A DNA stretch of 64,000 nt. Origin: Cladopsammia gracilis (taxonomy: Eukaryota; Cnidaria; Anthozoa; Scleractinia; Dendrophylliidae). Numbering within the stretch: position 1 is the first letter of the stretch; each line of letters opens with the position of its first letter. Below are positions 21,901 through 30,329 of the stretch, piece after piece. Where the stretch lies: contig JAJGOT010000340.1 in assembly GCA_022457155.1 (NCBI GenBank), forward strand, positions 429,501 through 493,500. Direction: 5' to 3'. Below the pieces are notes generated by a model. It was not told the origin of the DNA, ran no database searches, and worked only from the letters and a program-made list of their open reading frames with translations. The translations under genes were made by a program, and so were the position numbers.

Positions 21901-24364
21901 TTACAAGGACAAAAATTTCGTTGAGGAATCAAGGTACACTTTTAGCGTAATTTTGTAGCTTCAAGTCTGTTCTTATTACAGCCACTGCCACAAACGATAA
22001 CTCTGAACTTAAGTTTATAACCAGACAAAAACTTGATCAAACTAAGTTAAGCTTAATTTAAGTTTTGCCGATGGAAGTCGTTTCAAGTTGTTTTGCAGCT
22101 TTATGTTTTTCATAGAGACATTTTCTTACGAAGAAAGACTGTTTTGTTAATGCTTAATTAAATTGTAAGAGTTAAACGAATTTCCCGTGTTACTCGAGTT
22201 TTTATAACTTACAGCTTAAAAGCTAAATACCAAAACAAAAAAGCTTACTCGAGAAAATTGTCAATGCCTTTTGATTCGCAGCTAATCAGTTTTTTGCTAA
22301 AGTTATATTTTAATTTCATCGGAGAGTTTTTGTAACCTGACATGTTAACCCGCTTAGCTCCAAACGTTTCCTCTGGATAATTTTTAATGTAGAAAACAAC
22401 TTTTGTAAGCGTGTGTTAGGCCTGATGCTGGGACTCTCAAATTTAGCGGGCCGTACTGTAAAATACGGCCCGCTAAATTGTCCAATCACAGCGCGCGTAC
22501 TAACTAAGAGATATAATAAATAATTTTAACAATTAGTAATTAATTAATTAATATATTTATTTATTTATGCTAATATATTGATTAGCATTCCCCATGCCAC
22601 TGCGCATGATTATATAAAATTTATATAACATGTTTTTTTTTAGATTTTTCAAGACCCCACCCAGATGATGCACCAGTGTTTACTTAGTGCACGGCAGTTA
22701 CAGCCAGTAAAACACGAGTCAGACTGTAAGAAACAAACCTTGTTACTAACTCAACCTGCTGTTGTTGTCTCTTAGGCTATTTTTACTCTGATCTGTTATG
22801 GGTCTACAATGAAACTTGTTTGGTTAAAATGCTACCATGATCATAATTTTGCCTTCCCCTTTCTTGTCAATTTTGAAAGGTAGAAGTGCTGAATACTTCA
22901 CATGCCAAACTTTAAGTTCAAGTTCTAGTGCAAAGACCAGTTATTTCAAACCCCCGGGTGGGGGTACTCAACAAAGTTTTGTACGGGGATGCTCCGCCCC
23001 AAGGTCCAAACCCTTACCCTTTCATATACCGATTTTGACAGAAAAGGTACCCCTTTCATATACCTTTCAATGAAAATGGTACCCCTTTCATATACCTTAC
23101 ATTGAAAATGGTACCCCTTTCATATAGCCTTTACATGCGTCTGTTTGATGTATTTTGAAAGGCGCTTTTTATAATACTTAAATGGCAGATTTGCCTACCC
23201 TTTTTTATACTTCAACTTGTGTTTTTGCTTACCCTTTCCTATACTTCGTGAAATCCCTACCCTTTCATATACTTCAACCCGTGAAATCCCTACCCTTTCA
23301 TATACCCTCCAGCCTTTGGGTGGAGCATCCCCGTATAGCCCATTATAGGGAGTACCCCCTCCCCCCCTGGGGTATCAAACGTAAAGTTCAGCTTCGTCTT
23401 GCCGCCATTACTTGATTCAAATAGCCGAATAATGAATTTGCAATCAAAATGTTTCCTTTTTATAACATCGTTACCAGCTTTTGTCACTTACGCTGTACAT
23501 GTGTACCAGGTAAGTGACAAAAGCTATTTTGCATATCTGGTGTTCGTGTGAATGGGGTAAAATATAAAAGAAAACAACTGTTGGGGACTTTAAAGTTGCA
23601 TTAATCCTTTTTAAAACTCCCAAGGGTGCCAAAAATCAAAATTCAAGAAAAATTCCAAATTTCATGTAGTGTAAAATATTGAAAAAGAAATGGTACCATG
23701 CAAAATTACTGCCGAAGAGGTTTCATTTGAATGGTTACACCATAGGATTTCATCAACTGACTCAAACGTTAGAACAAATGGTACCATGCAAAAGTACTGC
23801 TGAAGAGGTTTCATTTGAATGGTTACACCATAGGATTTCATCGACAGACTCAAAAGTTAGAACAAATGGTACCATGCAAAAGTACTGCTGAAGAGGTTTC
23901 ATTTGAATGGTCACACAATAGGATTTCATCAACTGACTCAAAAGTTAGAACTTCACTGCATGTCTCCATAATTGACTCAACCACGGCTATCCCCGTATAA
24001 TAGCCCATTATAGGGAGTACCCCACGGGGGATGAAAGGGTTAACAGGTAACTTTTGTTCGGGGAGAAATAAAGTGGTCATCCTAACGGGGTGGATGTACT
24101 GCGGGGTTCCACTGTATATCTATTTCTTGTTTGCTCTTTCTTATTACCTATTGCTATTTAACAGGGGATGAAATTGAAAAAAGGACAACAGCTTCCATAG
24201 GTGGTGCCCGGCAGAAGATAGGAAAAGAAATAAGCGAGTTAAATGAAAAGCTTAAAGTTAGCAAAGATGCCATCCAACACATGAAATCAGAGATTGCAAA
24301 ACTTGAACAACAAGACCACGAGCCTCAAGACTCCACTCCTTTAACTGCTCCTGTTGTACAGTGA
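15934..24364 (+). CDS. YEATS4: YEATS domain-containing protein 4 (GAS41), complete
   Basis: A nuclear reader of acylated histone lysines, a shared subunit of the SRCAP and TIP60/p400 complexes in animals. Seven exons join in one frame: 15934-15966, 16048-16167, 17208-17274, 18084-18178, 19625-19717, 22644-22725, 24165-24364. All have GT/AG borders and matching phases. The 229-aa product compares with 227 in human. The YEATS domain spans about residues 12-140. H37, S67 and W87 align with the human reader-pocket residues H43, S73 and W93, with a constant offset of six. IFQDPT opens exon 6. The C-terminal coiled coil (about 164-215) contains [18 protein letters not shown]. The TISU-like start supports the first Met. 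Introns are loaded with repeats but the exons are intact. Confidence 0.96.
16330..16527. repeat. Near-perfect hairpin in YEATS4 intron 2
   Basis: Two arms of about 70 bases starting TTGTTAAAACAAATCGACAG face each other over a short AT-rich centre. It would fold into a stable hairpin in the pre-mRNA. Probably a MITE; target duplication not clear. Confidence 0.85.
18330..18445. repeat. Hairpin repeat in YEATS4 intron 4
   Basis: CCTTGGTGCAAATTTTATTT and its complement flank a loop of about 35 bases around GGGGTATGGTAATG. The outer flanks TGTACATGTA and TACATGTAC are also inverted, so the element may extend to about 18290-18475. Confidence 0.8.
18640..19215 (+). repeat. Repeat family C, copy 1 (interrupted)
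   Basis: It shares TTGCTTTGGTTT, GTGATTGGCTAAAAAATCT and TACGACACTCAATT with 45090-45365, in the same orientation. A TA-flanked MITE (18859-19162) splits it: the family phrase ATTGGCCAGAG precedes and TTTACGACACTCAATTGAAA follows the insertion. Lies in YEATS4 intron 4. Confidence 0.8.
18859..19162. mobile_element. 304-bp MITE, TA duplication
   Basis: The left end GGCCACTTTGAAAAATACCA is inverted at the right end, and TA flanks both sides (18857-18858 and 19163-19164). The other copy of repeat C shows the approximate empty site. Non-coding. Confidence 0.8.
19404..19598. mobile_element. MITE with long TIR and C-tract
   Basis: The ends are TTCCAGAAAATATCCATA and TATGGATTTTTTTCTGGAA; CCATGGAAGG and CCTTCCATGG continue the inverted repeat. 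The centre has a C run of about 21. It ends about 25 bases before YEATS4 exon 5, so it lies in or next to that exon's branch-point region. Confidence 0.75.
20104..20367. repeat. Fold-back repeat in YEATS4 intron 5
   Basis: GTGAGTGGAATAAAGCC at the left is mirrored by GGCTTTATTCCACTCAC at the right. Inside, TCTCCTTNNAGT, TGCTCATGTAACAAAGGGAG and GTCACTTAGGGC are also inverted. Total 264 bases, non-coding. Confidence 0.8.
20437..20994. repeat. Diverged inverted repeat
   Basis: TAACACGCGACCCA and CATCAATCAAAGAAAAGCCG in the left part are mirrored by TGGGTCGCGTGTTA and CGGCTTTTCTTTGATTGATG in the right part, about 350 bases apart. Probably an old TIR element. Confidence 0.65.
20995..22440. other. 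YEATS4 intron 5, no gene recognised
   Basis: A stretch from about 21280 begins TTTACAGTACGG and a related inverted sequence appears at 22443-22480, so it may be one large degraded element. An open frame at 21765-21950 (+) resembles a signal peptide (FLAFCVLVASC in frame) but has no supported splice partner. Confidence 0.35.
22443..22485. repeat. Palindrome TTTAGCGGGCCGTA
   Basis: TTTAGCGGGCCGTA and TACGGCCCGCTAAA flank a short CTGTAAAA spacer. A 14-bp stem; probably the terminus of an element. Confidence 0.8.
22951..23373. mobile_element. TIR repeat with internal CCCTTTCATATACC units
   Basis: The ends are CCCCGGGTGGGGGTACTC and GAGTACCCCCTCCC-type sequence in inverted orientation. Inside, a roughly 35-base unit with ACCCCTTTCATATACC is repeated about six times in direct order. 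Fragments of the same end occur near 24003-24025 and 30550. Confidence 0.7.
23477..23525. repeat. Hairpin
   Basis: A 16-bp stem AGCTTTTGTCACTTAC and its complement around an 18-base loop. Could be a repeat terminus. Confidence 0.7.
23600..23990 (-). repeat. 88-bp tandem array, three units
   Basis: TGGTACCATG recurs at 23691, 23779 and 23867, exactly 88 bases apart. Each unit carries GAAGAGGTTTCATTTGAATG. The order is inverted relative to 48955-49500. 88 is not a multiple of three, so frames drift between units, which rules out protein coding. The unit is truncated at about 23985, where another repeat end joins. Confidence 0.9.
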
Positions 24365-24497
24365 GAAGATGCAGTCTGGTAAGGGAAGTGAACCAGTTCT
24401 GTTGAAGTGCCTTTGCAAGTTACATCTTTTTCAGTGGCTTTCTATTGGATGGTTGCCTAACAGTGCTGGAAATAAGAGTCAGTCATCGAGTATTGCG

Positions 24498-24612
24498 CGA
24501 CATGCTCCGACATGTTCCGACGTGCTCCGACATGTTCCGACACGTCCGACATGTTCCAACACGTTCCGACATGCTCCGACATGTTGCGACATGTTCCGAA
24601 ATGCTCCGACGT
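24498..24612 (+). repeat. 10-bp tandem minisatellite CGACATGTTC
   Basis: About 12 units of a 10-base phrase (CGACATGTTC / CGACATGCTC and variants, one 2-base deletion) lie 130 bases after the YEATS4 stop, probably in its 3' UTR or flank. Each unit is one base off the p53-family half-site RRRCWWGYYY, and about half keep the CATG core. Confidence 0.85.
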
Positions 24613-24651
24613 GGTTTCCGGGCACTAAAATGACTTGGCTTTTTCTTTTAT

Positions 24652-25050
24652 TAAAGAGGCACTGTCCCACCGAAATAATGAAATTATGTTTACTTAATTT
24701 CCATGTTAAATCGCCAAATGCCACCAAATATACAACTGAATTGGATAAAAAGATTCTATAGAGCAAAACAGAAGTAGTAGTTTGGAGAAAAAGTGCAGGA
24801 TTACAAGGATGGAAGTGGATTAAAGTTCATCAATTTTGATGGCAGGCGGTCAAGAAATCAAAGTTTTCATTCTACTAGAATTTTGAGTTTTTTGGTCGTT
24901 ATTTTGGGTTTATACATGTAGTTCATATTTCTTTGCGCTCATCAGTTTTGACGATTTTTCTTCCTATTTTAAGGTAATAAAGCAAGCTTAAAGCAAGCTC
25001 CTGGCTATAATAATGAAAACACGATGTTTCAGCCGGGAAAATGTCCCTTA
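24652..25050 (+). mobile_element. Repeat family B, copy 1
   Basis: Starts AAAGAGGCACTGTCCCACCG and ends CAGCCGGGAAAATGTCCCTTAA, so the ends are inverted relatives. The body shares CGCCAAATGCCACCAAATAT, AGTTTGGAGA and AGGCGGTCAAGAAATCAAA with copies at 27655, 40370 and 60450. Non-coding and about 400 bases when uninterrupted. Confidence 0.8.
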
Positions 25051-26318
25051 AGCCATCGAATTTTATTCCAAAAACATTATAAGAACTGTTTGTACCTTTT
25101 ATTTTGCTGTAAAAGGCTCTCCCGATAAAATGCCGTGTGATTTGAAATCACCCGACAATGCATTGCAATCCACAAAACTTCTTATAGCAAGTCATGTATG
25201 CTAACAGATTGTGTCTTAGGGAAAATCCAAAATGGCGAATGTCCGAACAAAAGCCCTATTTTGACTCCACTAACACGAGACATTCAATGTGAAATAGTTT
25301 ATTTAGGATGAGTCAGTCAGTCATCTGATAAATAATGGATCCGTCATCTGATGCAAATTACAATAACAGAACACAGCCTTACGAATAACAATGTTTCTAA
25401 AAATGAGAAATTGTGCTACGCCAGATAACGAAAAACCACTAAAAAACCACCCTTTAGAAGTGGCCAAAAAAATATGTGGAAACGTATTCCCCATCTAATG
25501 CAGCAGCATATGACCCCGAGGAAAGGGTACAACTAAATAAGCCTAAACATTATACAATATACAAAACTGAACAATAGGAAAAGTCAGTCATCAAATGTAC
25601 CCTAATAACATATGTCTATTCTCCTGACCCTTTTAAATTACATTTCACTTTCATAATATTTCAAAACTTGAGAAAATTGTGCCACGCCAGCTACGAAAAA
25701 CCACTAGAAAACCACCCTTTAGATGTGGCCAAAAAAAAAAACAAACAGAAAGGTGGAACGTATACCCCCTATAACGATGCAGTGGCACTGGACCTCGGGG
25801 GCAAAGGTACTAAAACTGATGACGTTACTTGATACTTGTATAACATTTCATTTCCCAACATAAAAATAAAAAACTTGAACGAAAAAAGGCAACGTTCGAG
25901 AAGACTGACCGACGTAGAATGATAAACATCTCCCGCCAAACCATTAAATAGTCCCGAGATGTCCCATGACGATACACAAGCCCCGATATCGTGCCGTCAG
26001 AATAATAATTTCTGACTAGTTCGTTCCTAAGTCACTCAGATGCCAGAAATAACATTTTCCGAGTAGGAAATCGGATACGTCTGCGCGAAGGCTAAGGCCA
26101 AGTCAGAAGTGCAAAACCATTCATATGAAGACGAGTTTTCTTCACATGCAAATAAAACTTATATCCATATGAATGGTCTTGCACTTGGTCTAGGTTTGAA
26201 AAGGAGGCTAAGAGCAGTTGACTCTATTATGTGAAAAGTCCGATCAAAACTGAGATTTTAAAGGATACATTTCCTTCTAAATAAGAAAAATTATTTCAAG
26301 CACTATTTGGGTGATCGA
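25051..26318. other. Intergenic with an internal tandem duplication
   Basis: No gene recognised. Segments at about 25400-25540 and 25665-25812 are diverged direct copies about 265 bases apart, sharing ACGAAAAACCACTA and AAAACCACCCTTTAGA. Near 26098-26195, TCAGAAGTGCAAAACCATTC and a mirrored GAATGGTCTTGCACTTGGTC form an inverted repeat. Confidence 0.5.
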
Positions 26319-26402
26319 GGTGACATGGTAGTATAGTGGAGAGAGCACCAGACTGTCAATCTGAAAGTCATTGGTTCAAGGCTTGGTCTCTGGGGTTCAC
26401 CT
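26319..26402 (+). repeat. tRNA-Asp-like SINE head
   Basis: GAGGTGAC and GTTCACCTC can pair as an acceptor-like stem. TGGTAGTATAGTGGA resembles the D arm/A box of tRNA-Asp. CAGACTGTCAATCTG forms an anticodon hairpin with GTC in a 7-base loop. The B box (GGTTCAAGGCT) is degraded and there are extra bases, so a working tRNA is unlikely. The flanks GGTGTAAGAACCTGTGA (26404) and TCACAGGTTCTTACACC (26503) form an inverted repeat downstream. Confidence 0.6.
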
Positions 26403-26674
26403 CGGTGTAAGAACCTGTGACTTTGTAGTATTGCATTCCCAGTTGACTCTATTGTTTTAATTTATGCTCTTTGTTTCTTTGTTTCACGTCACTCATGAGT
26501 TTCACAGGTTCTTACACCAAGGATGAGCCGGTCTTTGCTATTGTATTGTTTCCTTTGACAAGAAGCTACAAGAACATTCGCTCTCTATTATTGTCTTTTT
26601 GCCTAGGTGTAAAAAAACGAGTGAGGTGCAGGATTTGCGGAAAAATAATTCAGTTTTTTTTTTAGAACGAAGCA

Positions 26675-27210
26675 TGATACAATAAACACTTAATGACTGG
26701 TTCCGAGGGAAACAGTGAATTTTGTTTTCGTCTCGGGAGAGACTGTTTCCCGAGGGATCAGTCATTAGGTGATTTGTTATATAGCAACACAAAAACACAA
26801 CACAAGACAGTTTGAAAAACGCGCCAAGCACTCGAGTTAAACTTCAATTGCATCATAATCATGCCACTTTTCAGGGGCGGATCCAGGATTTTGAAATGGG
26901 GGGTGAAATTTTAAATACAATAGAACCAAAGCCTAGTTGAGGTGTTTGATGTCAGTGCATCAGAAAGAAAGGGTCTCAGAAAAGGGGGGAGAAAAATTCA
27001 CCCATTCCCCCCCCCCCCGGATCCGCCCCTGCTTTTTGTCACGGTGTGATCACATGCACTAGCGGGCAACAATGAAAATGTTGCCCGCTTTCGCAAATGT
27101 TGCCCGCTCATGGACGTTTGGCGGGAAACAGTTTGTTTGTTAGATGTCATGTGACCATGAATCAACCAATGAACGCGCGCGTTGCATTGAGAAAAACTCC
27201 AGCTATATGA
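26675..27210 (+). mobile_element. Repeat family R1, copy 2
   Basis: Same order as copy 1: AACACTTAATGACTGGT, GTTATATAGCAACACAAAA, GCGGGCAACA, GGCGGGAAACAGTTTGTTTG, ATGAATCAACCAAT. It is interrupted by the 160-bp element at 26872-27031. The terminal hairpin is diverged. Confidence 0.8.
26872..27031. mobile_element. 160-bp hAT-like MITE, 5-bp duplication
   Basis: Perfect-looking ends CAGGGGCGGATCC and GGATCCGCCCCTG, flanked by CTTTT on both sides (26867-26871 and 27032-27036). It sits inside repeat R1, and R1 copy 1 shows the uninterrupted CACCTTTTGTCACGG. Same termini as 14587-15714. Contains a C run at the right. Confidence 0.85.
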
Positions 27211-27220
27211 CAATGGGATG

Positions 27221-27402
27221 TATAGAGCGTATGCACATGACGTCACGGCGGCCATATTGGTGTACCAAAACAATAGAACGGCGGCTATGTTGGTGTACCA
27301 AAACAATCCTGTGGGATTTGAACGCTTTTCTTATGTTAACACTTTCTTTTGTTCCAATAAATTTGCATAGCTGCTTGCCACGTGAGTGCATACGCTCTAT
27401 TG
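27221..27402. mobile_element. MITE with ATAGAGCGTATGCAC ends
   Basis: ATAGAGCGTATGCAC at the left and GTGCATACGCTCTAT at the right are exact inverted copies. The inside has two copies of TGGTGTACCAAAACAAT. A related, partly lost copy surrounds 46360-46705. Confidence 0.8.
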
Positions 27403-27679
27403 TTTTTCAATGAGATAGAAATATGATTTCCATCTCATTAAACCAGTTTTCTGCAATCCTGCACCTTTGTGAAAAAAGAAAACTGTGGTTACCAACAAGA
27501 AACCTGGGTCGGACTAGCTTTCCATCCAGAGGAATAAACTCGTATGAGCATAGCGAAAACTAAATGGAGTCTCGTAAAAGCTGAGGTTGGCGGGATTTTC
27601 AGTTACCCGTTTAGGAGTTAACGTTATCAACGCGAAAATAAATGTTTAGTTATTAAAGGGACACTGTCCGGCTCATATG

Positions 27680-27848
27680 ATAGCTGCGGTTACACGTTGC
27701 AACTTTTACCTAGGTAAATGCGAAATAACAATGCCTGTCAAGGTCATATAAAGCGTGCAGCGGCTATGTTATTTCAAATTAATCGTGCAGCGGCTATTGT
27801 TATTTTGAATTTACCTAGGTAAAAGTTGAAACGTGTAACCGCGGCTAT
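27680..27848. mobile_element. MITE nested in family B
   Basis: The ends are TAGCTGCGGTTACACGTTGC and its near-complement CGTGTAACCGCGGCTA; ACTTTTACCTAGGTAAAT is mirrored too. The start of a second copy is cut by the window edge at 63885. Confidence 0.75.
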
Positions 27849-28265
27849 CGTGTTTTCATGATTATGGCCAGGGGTTTGCCTTAAGCTTGTTTTATTGTCT
27901 TGAAATACGAAAAAAAGAACTTAAGAGACAAAATAGCAAGTAAAAAAGTCAAACGTCTGCAGGAATAGCAATTTTGATTTCTTGACCGCCTGTCACAAAA
28001 TCAAATTTGATGAACTGTAATCCACTTTTGTCATTGTAATCCTGCACTTTTTCTCCAAACTACGGTGCAATAATAGTTTCATAATTCAACACATTGATAA
28101 CAAAGCACACTTTGAAGAAAAAATACCGAGGCCGGTCCATCATTTTTGCATTCTCTTGTCAAAATGAGCAATTTACCGCTATCATTGGATATACGTCATG
28201 TAGACAAAGCGTATATCGATAACTTTTTTTTACCATATTTGGGCAGTGTATCAATGTGTTGAATA

Positions 28266-28366
28266 TTTAACAACTATTCACCGAAGTGGAGGTGGGTAGT
28301 GGTGGAAGCGAAGCGGCGAGGTAAATATCCACCACTACCCACCTACATTGAGGTGAATAGTTGTTT
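28266..28366. repeat. Hairpin nested in family B
   Basis: ACAACTATTCACC and CCACTACCCACCT are mirrored (AGGTGGGTAGTGG, GGTGAATAGTTGT) around GAAGCGAAGCGGCGAGG. Stem of about 35 bp with few mismatches. Confidence 0.75.
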
Positions 28367-28685
28367 TAGTATATACTGAAACAGTGAGGTAATATAACGA
28401 AAATGATGCTTTTTAACTCATTTATTCCTGTCAACGATTACAATTTTCGCGCGCAAAGTTTCGCGAATTGGTGGGAGGCGAATAGCACTTGCTATTCCGA
28501 GTTTCAGTAACCAATCAGAGCACGCCAACAATGCTATCCACTGTTTCAGTATATACTAATTGGTGATATTTAGTGATATAACATGGAAATAAGGTAAGCA
28601 AAATTTTGTCATTTTGGCGGGACAGTGCCCTTAGTTTAATCTTCATCAAACTGATCTATTCAGGAAAAAAAATTATTAGAGCCTT

Positions 28686-28825
28686 CTCCGTCAGATACGA
28701 CGCAGCTCTTTACAACCTCTAATTTAATTGCACCTCGGTATCACGCAGCTCTATTGTTTTCAAGGCTAGGGTCCATTGTTGTGTTGTTTGTTCTATTGTT
28801 TTCTCAGCAAATCAGAGAAGACCTT
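28686..28825 (+). repeat. Repeat family D, copy 1
   Basis: About 130 bases beginning CGCAGCTCTTTACAACCTCT and ending TGTTTTCTCAGC-AATCAGAG. Same-strand copies lie at 46473-46612 and 59046-59177. A near duplicate phrase (TACNACGCAGCTCT / TATCACGCAGCTCT) occurs twice within each copy. Non-coding. Confidence 0.85.
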
Positions 28826-28849
28826 ATAAGAGCTACGTGGTTGTGCCTA

Positions 28850-29172
28850 AATCATACCGTCCAGAAGGACGTCGGACATCTTATTGAGACTTATATAACG
28901 TAATGTCGACACTTAGAATTTTATTTTCAATAAATTTTTAACTGTAAAAAAGAAAATCTAAAATCCCCACTCAGGATTGAACCTGTGACCTCACCTAGGC
29001 TTAGGCGTACATAGCCTATCATACCACTGTACCACCTAGCTTCTCGGGTTGTTTAGTCCTAAATTTAACCATATAAATTGCTACCCCCAACCTCAACTGA
29101 AAGCTAACCAGTTACTCTGTTATATAAGCCTCAATAAGGTGTCCGTCGTCCTTCTGGACGGTGTGATTTGGG
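28850..29172 (-). mobile_element. TIR element carrying a tRNA-like core, copy 1
   Basis: Terminal inverted repeats of about 55 bases (AAATCATACCGTCCAGAAGG..., then TCTTATTGAGACTTATATAA). On the minus strand the centre reads TGGTACAGTGGTA (A box) and AGGTTCAATCC (B box) with tRNA spacing, about 28964-29040. So a SINE-like promoter lies inside a TIR element. The second copy at 29195-30325 is in the opposite orientation. Confidence 0.75.
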
Positions 29173-29194
29173 CTTGACCAAGGGTAGAGTCTAG

Positions 29195-30325
29195 ATTCCA
29201 TAGCTCAGAAGGAGGTCGGATACCTTATTGAGACTTATATAACGGAGTAACTGGTTAGCTTTCAGTTGAGGTTGGGGGTAACAGTTTATATACAGTCGGA
29301 CCTCTATTAAGCGGCCACCCTCGGGACTTTGAAAACTGGCCGCTTAATAGAGGTTGGCCGTTTAATAGAGGTACAATATAAATTGGATAGAAATGGCAGT
29401 CAACGTTATTTTATTGCCTCTATATAGCAAAAGGCTTGTTGAAAAGTGAACATATGTGAAGATAAATGCAAAAATCTTTGAAACAAAAAATTAAGTGCCC
29501 TGTATTTGCGCATTTCAAGTCCGTGCAAAGTTCTAGCTCTAACACAGAGAGCATGTAGTCGATAAGTACAGTATTTTTTGGAGTTGAGTAGGCACAGAAA
29601 AATATGCAAATCTATGTAACAAAACGTCAAGTTTCTTAGGCCTTTTTTGCACCAACAGTCTGTAAAAAATTTAGCTCAAAATATTTCACGGACGATTTAT
29701 TTAAAATAATCCGTCACTGCTGTTTGCCGTTGTGGAGCTCGGAGTTGTAACGAGAAGATCAAGTCATTTGCCTTTCCGATAGATAGGGCAAGGTCCTGGT
29801 AACCGTGAAACTGGGTAAGGGGAGATTAAATTGCAATTTTTATTGTTATCAGTTATCACCTTCATATTATCTGTCACCATTTCGCTTGAAAAGATGATTT
29901 GCTGGCCGCTTAATAGAGGTAAAAATACAAGAAATACTAAACTTGCAACCTCAAAAAGGTGGCCGCGGCCGCTTAATAGGGGTGGCCGTTGAATAGAGGT
30001 ATCGCATACAGCACTTTACTGACAAATAATTCGGGACATTGGAAAGTGGCCGCTTAATGGAGGGTGGCCGCTTAATAGGTGGCCGCTTAATAGAGGTCCG
30101 ACTGTAGTTAAATTTAGGACTAAGCAACCTGAGAAGATAGGTGGTACAGTGGTACGGTAGGCTATGTAAGTCTAAGCCTAGCTGAGGTCACAGGTTCAAT
30201 CCTGAGTGGGGATTTTAGATTTTCTTTTTGACGCTTAAAAATTTATTGAAAATGCAATTAAGTGTCGACATTACGTTATATAATTCTCAATAAGGTGTCC
30301 GACCTCCTTCTGAGCTACAGCAGGT
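29195..30325 (+). mobile_element. TIR element with tRNA-like core, copy 2, interrupted
   Basis: The ends are TAGCTCAGAAGGAGGTCGGA and its complement. The tRNA-like core (GGTGGTACAGTGGTA ... GGTTCAATCC) is at about 30138-30213 on the plus strand. A TA-flanked element (29293-30104) is inserted; copy 1 shows the empty site (ATTTATATGGTTAAATTT, complement). Confidence 0.75.
29293..30104. mobile_element. Tigger/pogo-like 812-bp element
   Basis: The ends CAGTCGGACCTCTATTAAGC and GCTTAATAGAGGTCCGACTG are exact inverted copies, with TA on both sides (29291-29292 and 30105-30106). Several further copies of GGCCGCTTAATAGAGGT sit inside. No transposase frame remains. CAG ends with TA duplication fit pogo/Tigger; superfamily inferred. 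Confidence 0.85.
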
Positions 30326-30329
30326 AGAC

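Larger units (their letters stand above)
27655..28634 (-). mobile_element. Repeat family B, copy 2, with two nested insertions
   Basis: Ends GGGACACTGTCC and GGCGGGACAGTGCCC. It carries the family phrases TGATTTCTTGACCGCCTGTC and TAATCCTGCACTTTTTCTCC in inverted order relative to copy 1. Two insertions, at 27680-27848 and about 28240-28560, account for its extra length. Confidence 0.75.

Noticed and set aside
21765..21950. Signal-peptide-like exon in YEATS4 intron 5
   Set aside because: Hydrophobic start, but no supported splice partners; sits in a probable degraded element.
23679..24000. Repeated short proteins across the 88-bp array
   Set aside because: The period is not a multiple of three and both strands give similar frames; repeat artefact. 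The same applies at 48881-49544 and 61958-62191.
26319..26402. Functional tRNA-Asp gene
   Set aside because: D-arm and anticodon hairpin resemble tRNA-Asp (GTC), but the T arm and overall spacing are broken.
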